Shown: piece by piece, positions 16,779 to 24,346 of the stretch
Layout of the letters: each line of letters begins with the position of its first letter
Numbering within the stretch: position 1 is the first letter of the stretch
Assembly: GCA_051005695.1 (NCBI GenBank)
Contig: JBPCJC010000037.1
Coordinates: 1-30,651 of the forward strand
Length of the DNA: 30,651 nt
Origin: JACCTI01 sp051005695
Lineage (GTDB): Bacteria; Verrucomicrobiota; Verrucomicrobiia; Chthoniobacterales; UBA10450
Direction of reading: 5' to 3'
The notes under the pieces: generated by a model
Seen by the model: only the letters and a program-made list of their open reading frames with translations
Told to the model about the DNA's origin: nothing
Databases searched by the model: none
Program-made: the position numbers and the translations under genes

Positions 16779-17392
16779 TTAGGCAGCATCGAGCCAGGTT
16801 TTGGCGACGGCCAAATCCCGCGCGACCAGACCATGAGCCGCGGCTTGGATTTCGAGCGTCACGTCGCTGCCGGGTTCGCGCAACGAACCGGCCAATTGCT
16901 CGACATTCTTTAAGGGAATGATCGGATCTTCGCGTCCCGCACTGAGCAACACCCGAGTGTTTGCCAGGTTCGCCGCCGGCGGATTGGCGAGGACACGCAT
17001 CGCCCGAAACAGGATCGCGGCCGAAAATGTTCCCGGTCGAAGGAGAAGAATCGCCGCCGCGATGTTCGCGCCATTGGAATAACCGACGGCGATCAGTTGC
17101 TGGCGATCGAATTGGTAACGCTCCGCTGCTTGCGCGACAAAATCGGCGAGCTCGTGCGCGCGCGCGATGACATCGGCTTCGTCGAAGACGCCTTCGGCAA
17201 AGCGGCGGAAGAAGCGCGACCTTCCATTCTCCAAAACCTTCCCGCGCGGGCTGAGAAGCGCGGCGTCCGGATCGAGCGGCCGAGCGGCAAGAGGTCCGAC
17301 TCGTCGCCGCCGGTGCCGTGCAGAAGAAGCAAAACGCGCGTGTTGTTTGGGGCGCCGGGGACGTGCTGATGGACAAAATCGAAGTCGCTCAT
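16779..17392 (-). pseudogene. Alpha/beta hydrolase (carboxylesterase/phospholipase type) with a frameshift
   Basis: The minus-strand frame from ATG 17392 starts as a good family member (TRVLLLLHGTGGDESDLLPL, then GR), but the matching continuation (LDPDAALLSPRGKVLENG, then SRFFRRFAEGVFDE) is in the next frame. The shift lies at about 17272-17290, in the codons after LLPLGR. The rest is intact: nucleophile motif GYSNG, the catalytic Asp in GREDPIIP and His in AAHGL. A one-base difference would restore a normal protein of about 204 aa, so this is either a recent pseudogene or a sequence error. The TAA stop (16781-16779) lies in a motif copy at 16776-16784. Confidence 0.82.
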
Positions 17393-17439
17393 CGCCGGAC
17401 ATTCTCGCCGCGCGCGGTGACCACCGCTAGGAGTTACCC

Positions 17440-18276
17440 ATGCCGCGAAGCTCGCCGAAATTCATCTGGCATAAATCCGCGACAACCGCGTGGCTGCGCG
17501 AACATGAGCTGGCGTTGCACCAGGCGACGAACGGCACGCACTCGCTGATCGAGCGACCGCACGTCGCCCGCATTCGGATCGAATGCTTTTGTCCGAATTT
17601 CGCGAACGCGCGCGAATTGAAAAAATCTTTCGGCGGATCGCTTCGGGAATTGCCAGAAGATTTTCAGGCACAATGGTTCCGCGCGCACCGCACGAAACCG
17701 CTCCGCATCGGCAATCGCCTAACAATCGTTTCGGAAGGCCGCGGTCCCGACCCGGCCACACTAGTGATCCCGGCGAGCGCGGCTTTTGGCACCGGCGCGC
17801 ACGCGACCACCGCGATGTCCTTGCGCCTGCTCGAGCGGGCGACGCGCAGCAATACATCCGGCTGGCGCATGCTCGACGCGGGAACCGGCTCCGGCATTCT
17901 CGCGCTGGCGGCGCGGCGATTCGGCGCCCGCGAAGTTCTCGCGCTCGATCACGATCCGCAGGCGATCAAAATCGCAAAATGGAACGCGCGCGAAAACGGC
18001 CTCCGCGGCGTAAAATTTCTGGTCGCCGACGTCAGCCGCGGCTTGGCCGGGCGTTTCGAAATCATCGCCGCGAATCTTTATTCCGAACTGCTCCGGCAAG
18101 TGCTGCCGCAATTCCGCGCGCACCTCGTGCCGGAAGGTTGGCTCATTCTTTCCGGCGTCCTGCGGTCACAGGAAAAAGCACTCGTCCAGGAGCTCCGGCG
18201 GGCCGGTTTCGAAATCGCCGAAATCCGCCGGCGCGGGAAGTGGATTGCGCTCCGCGCCGGGCAAAAACGCGGTTGA
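17440..18276 (+). CDS. prmA: Ribosomal protein L11 methyltransferase, PrmA-like
   Basis: 278-aa class I SAM-dependent methyltransferase. The PrmA signature PASAAFGTGAHATT precedes SAM motif I DAGTGSGILALAARRFGA; the acidic ribose-binding residue follows in VLALDHDPQAIKIAKWN, and the motif IV region reads IIAANLYSELL. The N-terminal 100 residues form the substrate-recognition part and are less conserved. It starts 47 bases from the divergent hydrolase ATG (17392), so the two may share a promoter region. A one-mismatch copy of the motif (GCCTAACAA) lies at 17717-17725. Confidence 0.88.
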   Translation: MPRSSPKFIWHKSATTAWLREHELALHQATNGTHSLIERPHVARIRIECFCPNFANARELKKSFGGSLRELPEDFQAQWFRAHRTKPLRIGNRLTIVSEGRGPDPATLVIPASAAFGTGAHATTAMSLRLLERATRSNTSGWRMLDAGTGSGILALAARRFGAREVLALDHDPQAIKIAKWNARENGLRGVKFLVADVSRGLAGRFEIIAANLYSELLRQVLPQFRAHLVPEGWLILSGVLRSQEKALVQELRRAGFEIAEIRRRGKWIALRAGQKRG

Positions 18277-18375
18277 CGTTCACGACCGCTAAACGCACCT
18301 TCCGGAACCCTTCGCGGTCTCCAATTCCCCTGCACTCACGCGGTTGGATCGTCGAACCGCGACGGGGAAACTCCC

Positions 18376-19452
18376 ATGCAGGCCGAAGAACTTTCCTACG
18401 TCATCGTCACTCCCTATTCGATGCGCAAATCGCGCACCGGCGGGATCATCTCGCGGTTGATTTCGCGCACTGGCCTCGATCTCGTCGGCGGGCGAATGTT
18501 TGCGCCCAGCGATGAACTCGTTAGGCGCTACAGCGAGACGATCGTGACTGCGAGCGAGCCGCGGCATCGCGCGACTCAGGAATTGATCCGCGATTACGTG
18601 CGGAAAAATTTTAACGGCCACGTCAACGGCCAGCGGCCGCGGGTGCTCATGCTCGTTTTTCGCGGACCGGATGCGATCGAAACCGTGCATCGCGTGGTCG
18701 GCCATATCGTGCACGAGCGCACCAGCGGCGAAACCATTCGCGACACTTTCGGGGATTACATTACCGATGATTCCGGGAAAGTGAGTTACTTCGAACCGGG
18801 CGTACTTGCGGCTTTCGGGAACGAATCGGTCGAGCAAGGCTTAAAGCTTTGGGCGGAATTTTCCGACAGCGACGGCGGGATTCTCGACCGCGTGATCGGC
18901 TATCCGTCCGCGAAGAATGTGGAGAAGACGCTGGTTCTGATTAAGCCGGACAATTTCAAGTTCCCGAATCTGCGGCCAGGCGGCGTCATCGAAGTTTTCT
19001 CGCGCACTGGTCTCTACATTGTCGGGTTCAAAGTCCACCGAATGAGCGTGGCGCAGGCGAAAGAATTTTACGGCCCGGTGTTGCCGGTGTTGGAAGACAA
19101 ACTCGGCGGCGACAAAGGCCGCAACGCCTGGGAAGATATCGTCGAGTTCATGTCTGGCGGTCGCCCGAGCGCGACCACGGATGACCAACTTAAATCGCCG
19201 GGCAGCGAGAAGTGCATCGCGCTGGTTTACCAAGGCGAAGATGCGGTCCGCAAAATCCGCGAAGTCCTCGGGCCGACCGATCCGAGCAAGGCGCCTCCGG
19301 GTTCAATCCGGAAGGAATTTGGGCAGTCGATCATGGTCAACGCGGCCCATGCTTCCGACTCCGCGGAGAACGCGCAACGGGAGATGGGAATCATTCAGGT
19401 CGAGGAGAATAACTTCAAACCTTTGATTGAAAGTTTCTATGCTCGCCCATAG
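18376..19452 (+). CDS. Double-domain nucleoside diphosphate kinase
   Basis: 358 aa, about twice the usual NDK length (about 140 aa). The C-terminal domain (about 183-345) carries the family features: KTLVLIKPDNF, WEDIVEFMSGG, GSIRKEFG, and the active-site NAAHASDSAENAQRE with phospho-accepting His325. It also has an insertion around 240-275. The N-terminal domain (about 5-165) has the NDK fold pattern (YVIVTPYSMRKSRTGGIISR, then PRVLMLVFRGPDAIETV) but lacks the H-x-SDS active site; the matching place reads IRDTFGDYITDDSGKVSYFE. So it is probably one active and one regulatory or structural domain. A motif copy at 18518-18526 encodes Val-Arg in the N-terminal domain. Confidence 0.9.
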   Translation: MQAEELSYVIVTPYSMRKSRTGGIISRLISRTGLDLVGGRMFAPSDELVRRYSETIVTASEPRHRATQELIRDYVRKNFNGHVNGQRPRVLMLVFRGPDAIETVHRVVGHIVHERTSGETIRDTFGDYITDDSGKVSYFEPGVLAAFGNESVEQGLKLWAEFSDSDGGILDRVIGYPSAKNVEKTLVLIKPDNFKFPNLRPGGVIEVFSRTGLYIVGFKVHRMSVAQAKEFYGPVLPVLEDKLGGDKGRNAWEDIVEFMSGGRPSATTDDQLKSPGSEKCIALVYQGEDAVRKIREVLGPTDPSKAPPGSIRKEFGQSIMVNAAHASDSAENAQREMGIIQVEENNFKPLIESFYARP

Positions 19453-19496
19453 CTTGCGCTCCCATTTTGCAAACTCTGAACACCACTCCTAAGGCC

Positions 19497-20660
19497 ATGG
19501 AAATTTCCGAACGCGCTGCCCATTTAACCCCTTCTCTCACGCTCTCAATCGACAGCAAAGCGAAGGCGATGAAAGCCGAAGGCATCGATGTCTGCGGGTT
19601 CGGCGCGGGCGAGCCGGACTTCGATACGCCGGAACATATCAAGCAGGCGGCGATCGCGGCGCTCGAGGCCGGATTCACCAAGTACACCCCGAGCGCGGGC
19701 TTGCCGGAATTGCGCCAGGCGATCGCGGAAAAGCTCCTGGCCGACAACGAACTCACCTACAAGCCGAGCCAGATCGTGGTCAGCAATGGCGCGAAGCATT
19801 CCTGTTACAACGCCATCCTCGCCACCTGCCAGGAAGGCGACGAAGTCCTCATCCCCTCGCCTTATTGGGTCAGTTATCCCGACATGGTCCGCCTCGCGGG
19901 CGCGGAGCCGGTGATCGTGCCGACGACCGAGCGCAACGGCTGGAAAATGCGCGCCTCCGATTTCGAAAACGCGATGACCCCGCGGACGAAAATGTTGATC
20001 CTCAACAGCCCGAACAATCCGTCCGGCGCGGTTTATACGCGTGAAGAATTGTCGGCCATCGTGGAAGTGGCGGCCGAGGAAGAGATCTACATTCTGTCCG
20101 ACGAAATTTACGAGAAGTTGGTTTACGACGATGCGAAGCACGTCAGCATCGCGTCCATTTCGAAGGAAGCTTACGACCTCACGATCACGATCAATGGTTT
20201 CAGCAAAGCGTATGCGATGACCGGTTGGCGCCTCGGTTACATGGCCGCGTCGGACGCGATCGCGAAAGCCGCGGATAACATCCAAAGCCATAGCACTTCG
20301 CACCCGACTTCTTTCGCGCAAAAGGGCGCGCTCGCCGCGCTCAAGGGCGACCAGCAACCGTTGAGCGATATGCGCGATGAGTTCGATCTCCGCCGCAACT
20401 ACATGTATGACCGGATCACCAAGATCCCGAACATCACCGCGGTGAAACCGGAAGGCGCGTTTTACATTTTGGTCAACATCAGCCAGCTCGGCTTGAGCTC
20501 GCAGAATTTCGCCGATCGTTTGCTGAGCAAAGCGAATGTCGCGGTCATTCCGGGCGCGGCTTTTGGCGACGATCGCACCGTCCGCCTGAGCTACGCGACC
20601 AGCATCGACGTGATTAAAAAAGGTCTCGATCGCTTCCAGGATTTCTGCCGGACGCTGTAA
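19497..20660 (+). CDS. aspC: Aspartate-type class I aminotransferase (PLP-dependent)
   Basis: 387 aa from ATG 19497, chosen because the family opening MEISERAAHLTPSLTLSIDS starts there with a purine-rich TAAGG just upstream; an in-frame TTG at 19467 would add 10 residues. PLP-binding residues: Asn174 in SPNNPSG, Asp202 in SDEIYE, the Schiff-base Lys237 in NGFSKAYAMTGWRLGY, and a C-terminal Arg in VRLSYA. The sequence fits the Ib-type aspartate (or aspartate/prephenate) aminotransferases, transferring amino groups between aspartate and 2-oxoglutarate; the exact substrate range is not certain. It has no copy of the GCCTAACGA motif. Confidence 0.92.
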   Translation: MEISERAAHLTPSLTLSIDSKAKAMKAEGIDVCGFGAGEPDFDTPEHIKQAAIAALEAGFTKYTPSAGLPELRQAIAEKLLADNELTYKPSQIVVSNGAKHSCYNAILATCQEGDEVLIPSPYWVSYPDMVRLAGAEPVIVPTTERNGWKMRASDFENAMTPRTKMLILNSPNNPSGAVYTREELSAIVEVAAEEEIYILSDEIYEKLVYDDAKHVSIASISKEAYDLTITINGFSKAYAMTGWRLGYMAASDAIAKAADNIQSHSTSHPTSFAQKGALAALKGDQQPLSDMRDEFDLRRNYMYDRITKIPNITAVKPEGAFYILVNISQLGLSSQNFADRLLSKANVAVIPGAAFGDDRTVRLSYATSIDVIKKGLDRFQDFCRTL

Positions 20661-20662
20661 GC

Positions 20663-20683
20663 GCGCGGAGTTTTCGTCCGCGC
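20663..20683 (+). terminator. Hairpin just after the aminotransferase gene
   Basis: Perfect stem GCGCGGA (20663-20669) / TCCGCGC (20677-20683) with a 7-base loop, starting 3 bases after the stop codon. AAAA rather than a T-run follows on this strand, so it is not a classic intrinsic terminator. It may mark the transcript end or protect the 3' end. Confidence 0.4.
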
Positions 20684-20693
20684 AAAATCAATC

Positions 20694-20850
20694 TGTCATC
20701 CTGAGTCGCGCCAGACGACGAAGGACCCCGCCAACGGAGCGAAGACCATCGAACTTCCGCGGAGTTGACGGCCGCAGTGAACGTTGGCGATAACGGAAAG
20801 CACTCCCGCGTGAGCGAGATCCTTCGTCGTCTGCGCGACTCAGGATGACA
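20694..20850. repeat. Large palindromic repeat element, copy 2
   Basis: The left arm begins TGTCATCCTGAGTCGCG and the right arm ends CGCGACTCAGGATGACA. The arms run on as AGACGACGAAGGA and its complement. About 75 bases of unpaired-looking centre lie between them. Same family as 14737-14861 and 28728-28865; here both arms have GAGTCGCG where copy 1 has GAGCTGCG, so changes are matched across the arms. Confidence 0.87.
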
Positions 20851-20932
20851 CCTCCGGGGTTAATACCGAACTCCGGCGTCGAAAGCACGGTGACGCATTG
20901 CGGTCAGCAGGCCTTGCAGCAAAGTAGCTGCG

Positions 20933-22510
20933 ATGTCAGTCGGCTCCCTGGCGCTCGTTCTGCACGCGCATTTACCGTTCGTTAGGCATCCGGAACACGC
21001 GGAATTCCTCGAGGAGAACTGGCTCTTCGAGGCCATCACCGAGACCTACGTTCCGCTGCTCGCGATGATGCAACGGTTGCAACGCGACGGGGTCGCCTTC
21101 CGGCTGACGATGAACCTAACGCCGCCGCTCTGCGCGATGCTCCGGGATGAACTCCTGCGAGCGCGTTACCTGCGCAACCTCGAACACACGATCGCATTAG
21201 CCGAAGCGGAAATCGCGCGTCACCGCGAAGATCCGGAGTTGTTGAAGTTGGCGCATTTTTATCACGATCTACTGCGCGAAACGCTTCGGCTTTTTCGCGA
21301 CCAATGGAACTGCGACCTGCTGGCTGAGATCCGCAAACTGCGCGACGCTGGCGTGCTCGAAATCATCGCCTCCGCGGCGACACACGCAGTCCTTCCGCTA
21401 CTCATCAATTCGCCGGAGGCATTGCGCGCGCAGATTCTTCTGGGTTGCGACGATTATCGCCAAAATTTCGGCGCCGAGCCGGCGGGTTTCTGGCTGCCGG
21501 AATGCGCCTACTCACCCGGGCTCGAACAGATTTTTCAGGAAGCGAATTTGCGCTGGTTCATTCTCGATTCCCATGGACTGCGCTTTGCCAAACCGCCACC
21601 GCAACGCTCGGTTTATGCGCCCTGTTTTACCGCGGCCGGGCCGGCCGCTTTCGCGCGCGATCCGGAATCCAGCCGGCAGGTTTGGAGCGCCACGTCCGGT
21701 TATCCGGGCGATCCGGTTTACCGCGAATTCTATCGCGATCTCGGCTTCGAGTTGCCGCCGCAAAACCTTTTTCCCGGCCTAACGAATCCAACACCGCGCT
21801 TCACCGGATTAAAATATCACCGCGTCACCGGCGGCGATTTGCCAAAGGAAATCTACCGGCGCGACTGGGCGGAAAATGCCGCGCTCGCGCACGCCGATCA
21901 TTTTTTCGAATCACGCCGCGACCAACTGACCGAGCTCAACGCGCTCATCGCGGATCCGATCGTGGTCATGCCCTTCGATGCGGAACTGTTCGGGCACTGG
22001 TGGTTTGAAGGCCCGATCTTTCTCGAGCATTTCATCCGCAAAGTGGCCGCGCGTTCGACCGAAATGCAGCTGATTACGCCGAGCGATTATCTGTCGCAAC
22101 ATCCGACACAGGAAGTGGTCGCGCCGGCCGCCTCGAGCTGGGGCGAGAAAGGATATTGGGGCGTCTGGCTCGATGAGACGAACGCCTGGATGTATCCGCA
22201 TTTGCACGCGGCGGCGCGGCGGATGACGGAAATGGCGCGCGCTCATCGCGGTGAAAATTCGGAATGGGACGAGCGCGTCCTGCGCCAACTCGCGCGCGAG
22301 CTCCTGCTCGCGCAGGCGAGCGATTGGCCGTTCCTGATCAAGATGGCGACCGCGAAAGAATACGCCACCAGGCGGGTGCAGGGTCATCTCGAGCGCTTCA
22401 CCAAACTTTATCAACAATTGAAAATGGGTCCGCGCAATGAAGCTTTTCTTTGCGAATGCGAGACCCGCGATAACCTCTTCCCGAATCTCGAATGGCGAAA
22501 ATATCTCTAG
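20933..22510 (+). CDS. GH57 1,4-alpha-glucan branching enzyme (probable)
   Basis: 525 aa, cytoplasmic (no signal peptide). Family 57 landmarks: ALVLHAHLPFVRHPE at the N-terminus, the catalytic nucleophile Glu190 in FWLPECAYSPG, and the acid/base Asp349 in VVMPFDAELFGHWWFEG. Length and motifs fit the TK1436-type branching enzymes, which form alpha-1,6 branches in glycogen-like glucans, followed by a C-terminal helical part (WMYPHLHAAARRMTEMAR). Motif copies at 20979-20987 (Val-Arg, in the HAHLPFVRH block) and 21777-21785 (Leu-Thr). It overlaps the next gene by 19 bases. Confidence 0.88.
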   Translation: MSVGSLALVLHAHLPFVRHPEHAEFLEENWLFEAITETYVPLLAMMQRLQRDGVAFRLTMNLTPPLCAMLRDELLRARYLRNLEHTIALAEAEIARHREDPELLKLAHFYHDLLRETLRLFRDQWNCDLLAEIRKLRDAGVLEIIASAATHAVLPLLINSPEALRAQILLGCDDYRQNFGAEPAGFWLPECAYSPGLEQIFQEANLRWFILDSHGLRFAKPPPQRSVYAPCFTAAGPAAFARDPESSRQVWSATSGYPGDPVYREFYRDLGFELPPQNLFPGLTNPTPRFTGLKYHRVTGGDLPKEIYRRDWAENAALAHADHFFESRRDQLTELNALIADPIVVMPFDAELFGHWWFEGPIFLEHFIRKVAARSTEMQLITPSDYLSQHPTQEVVAPAASSWGEKGYWGVWLDETNAWMYPHLHAAARRMTEMARAHRGENSEWDERVLRQLARELLLAQASDWPFLIKMATAKEYATRRVQGHLERFTKLYQQLKMGPRNEAFLCECETRDNLFPNLEWRKYL

Positions 22511-23745
22511 CTCGCGCCTGCTCCTCCACGCTCGCCTTTTTCGCGACCGCGCTCTTCGCGAGCGCGCAGGAATCTCCGACGCCAGTTTTCTCCGCGGCGC
22601 CAACTCCAACCGCCACCGCCACGCCGAAAAGTGTGAAGATCACTTTTCTGCCGCCGCCGCTGGAAGGTTCCGTCAGTCTCGGGATTTATGATGCCAGCGG
22701 AAAGCTTGTCCGCGTTTTGCAGCGCGAGGCGGATATGGATGATTTCGAAGTCGGCAACGACGGCCTCGGCACGAGCTGGGATGGCAAAAATGATGTCGGC
22801 GAAATTCTGCCGCCGGGCAAATATCACGCGCGCGGTTTTGTCGTTGGCCAGCTCGGCGTCGAAGGCGTGGGCTTTTTTTTTAATGACTGGGTGACGGAAG
22901 ATCAGCCGGTGCACATCGCGAAAATCACCGGCCTGGAAATCGAAAACGGCGTCCCGCTCATCAACGTGCAACTCCCGGCTAACGAGACTGCGAGCGTGCT
23001 TTGCGACGGCAGCGGCAAGGTCGTCACTACCGGCGAAGCGCAACCGCCGCGGAGTCCTTGCCAGCTCTCACCTTCGCCGGAATTGACCGAACCAATCGCC
23101 TGCGCGCCCGGCCGCGAAGGCACGCAATGGGTGATCGATCGCCTAACGAAAGCTTCCGCGGAGACGGAAGTGGAACAATTTTCCGCGAGCAAGGAATTGC
23201 TCCGGCGATTGAGCATTCCGCCGGAAAATCCGCAGCCGCGCGCGATCGCGGCCTCGCTCGATGCGGACACGATTTTCCTGCTCGAAGAAAATGCGAACAC
23301 GCAGCGCGTCCGCGGCCTTACCCTCCTAACCACGAAACACGAATCGGAGCACTCGATCTCCGATTGGAAAGTGGATTTCGAAAAATCGATCGTGGCCCAC
23401 AAGAATTTCACGATCGCGAATGGCGAGCCGGTTTTAAGCGGCGGAAAAATGCCGCCGGAAAAAGTCGCGATCAAGTTGCAGCCGAACCCGCTGTTGAAAA
23501 ACGCCGCGACCACCGTCGAGCTCGCAGTCGGTTACGACGCGGATGGCAGTTTCCTGAAAACCGCCGACGGCCTCCCGCTGGAAAGCATCAGCGATACGCC
23601 GCATCTCCAGCGGATCGTGCTCATGCCGCAGAGCGCAAATGCCGTGGATGTGTTTCAAGACGATGAAGCGGTGGTTGAACAATTCCGCATCAGCGGCTTG
23701 GAAGAAATGATCGCCTTCGATTGCGGCGAAATTGAATTGAAATAG
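22492..23745 (+). CDS. Secreted protein with an FlgD-Ig-like domain, function unknown
   Basis: 417 aa. A Sec signal peptide with cleavage after AFFATALFASA (residue 25) is followed by a Pro/Thr/Ala linker and one clear domain at about residues 47-120: VSLGIYDASGKLVRVLQRE and TSWDGKNDVGEILPPGKYHA. This is the FlgD-Ig-like beta-sandwich pattern found in cell-surface and sorting modules. The rest is not recognised; it looks like a beta-rich repeated structure (AIAASLDADTIFLLEENANT resembles a propeller blade). It overlaps the GH57 gene by 19 bases, so the two are translated together although one product is cytoplasmic and the other exported. A motif copy at 23141-23149 encodes Leu-Thr. Confidence 0.75.
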   Translation: MAKISLARACSSTLAFFATALFASAQESPTPVFSAAPTPTATATPKSVKITFLPPPLEGSVSLGIYDASGKLVRVLQREADMDDFEVGNDGLGTSWDGKNDVGEILPPGKYHARGFVVGQLGVEGVGFFFNDWVTEDQPVHIAKITGLEIENGVPLINVQLPANETASVLCDGSGKVVTTGEAQPPRSPCQLSPSPELTEPIACAPGREGTQWVIDRLTKASAETEVEQFSASKELLRRLSIPPENPQPRAIAASLDADTIFLLEENANTQRVRGLTLLTTKHESEHSISDWKVDFEKSIVAHKNFTIANGEPVLSGGKMPPEKVAIKLQPNPLLKNAATTVELAVGYDADGSFLKTADGLPLESISDTPHLQRIVLMPQSANAVDVFQDDEAVVEQFRISGLEEMIAFDCGEIELK

Positions 23746-23769
23746 CGAAGGCCGCATTCAAGGTGAACG

Positions 23770-24333
23770 ATGCCGCGCGACATTGTTTACTTCGATCTCG
23801 AAACCCAGCGGACCGCGAACGACGCCGGCGGTTGGGATCGAAAAGGAAACATGCGCATGTCGGTCGGCGTCATCTTCAGCACCGCCACGCAAAAGTATCA
23901 GGTCTTCAGTGAAGAGCGGGTCAACGAGCTCATCGAGCGACTGCGTCAGGCCGATCTCGTGGTCGGATTTAACGTGCTCAATTTCGATTATCACGTGCTC
24001 ATGGGTTACACGATTCTCGATCTCGTGCATCAACTGCCGACGGCCGATCTGATGCTCGATATGGAGAAGCGGCTCGGTCATCGGCTGGCGCTGGACTCGA
24101 TCGCGCAGGCCACGCTGGGAGTGCAAAAAACCGGCGCTGGCTTGGATGCGATTCGCTGGTGGCGCGAGGGCCGCTTGATGGAAATTGCCGAGTATTGCTG
24201 CTTCGACGTCAAGGTCACACGGCTGGTGCACGAGCATGGTTGCCGGCACAAGGAACTCTATTTCCACGACCGTTTCGCGCAACGCCAGCGGGTCGAGATC
24301 GACTGGTGCCATCTCGACGACGTCGCCGCCTAA
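23770..24333 (+). CDS. DEDD 3'-5' exonuclease / RNase H-like protein (YprB type)
   Basis: 187 aa. The acidic metal ligands of a DEDD exonuclease are visible: YFDLETQ (Asp9 and Glu11), VVGFNVLNFDYHVL (Asp in the middle motif) and the C-terminal EIAEYCCFDVKVTRLVHEHG (YxxxD form). This matches the RNase_H_2/YprB-like ribonuclease H-like group; substrate (DNA or RNA) unknown. It starts 24 bases after the secreted protein gene. The TAA stop (24331-24333) lies inside a motif copy, and a second copy in opposite orientation carries the stop of the convergent gene 7 bases on. Confidence 0.85.
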   Translation: MPRDIVYFDLETQRTANDAGGWDRKGNMRMSVGVIFSTATQKYQVFSEERVNELIERLRQADLVVGFNVLNFDYHVLMGYTILDLVHQLPTADLMLDMEKRLGHRLALDSIAQATLGVQKTGAGLDAIRWWREGRLMEIAEYCCFDVKVTRLVHEHGCRHKELYFHDRFAQRQRVEIDWCHLDDVAA

Positions 24334-24346
24334 CGAGTCGTTAGGG
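24328..24346. terminator. Palindromic motif pair between convergent genes (probable bidirectional terminator)
   Basis: GCCTAACGA (24328-24336) followed after one G by TCGTTAGG (24338-24345) gives a perfect 8+8 inverted repeat with a 1-base centre. It holds the TAA stop codons of both converging genes (24331-24333 plus strand; 24343-24341 minus strand). Symmetry and position suit a bidirectional transcript end, though no T-run follows and an 8-bp stem with so small a loop is strained. Confidence 0.6.

Noticed and set aside
19545..20357. 270-codon minus-strand open frame opposite the aminotransferase
   Set aside because: Low-complexity Arg/Asp/Val composition typical of antisense shadows; the plus-strand gene is certain.
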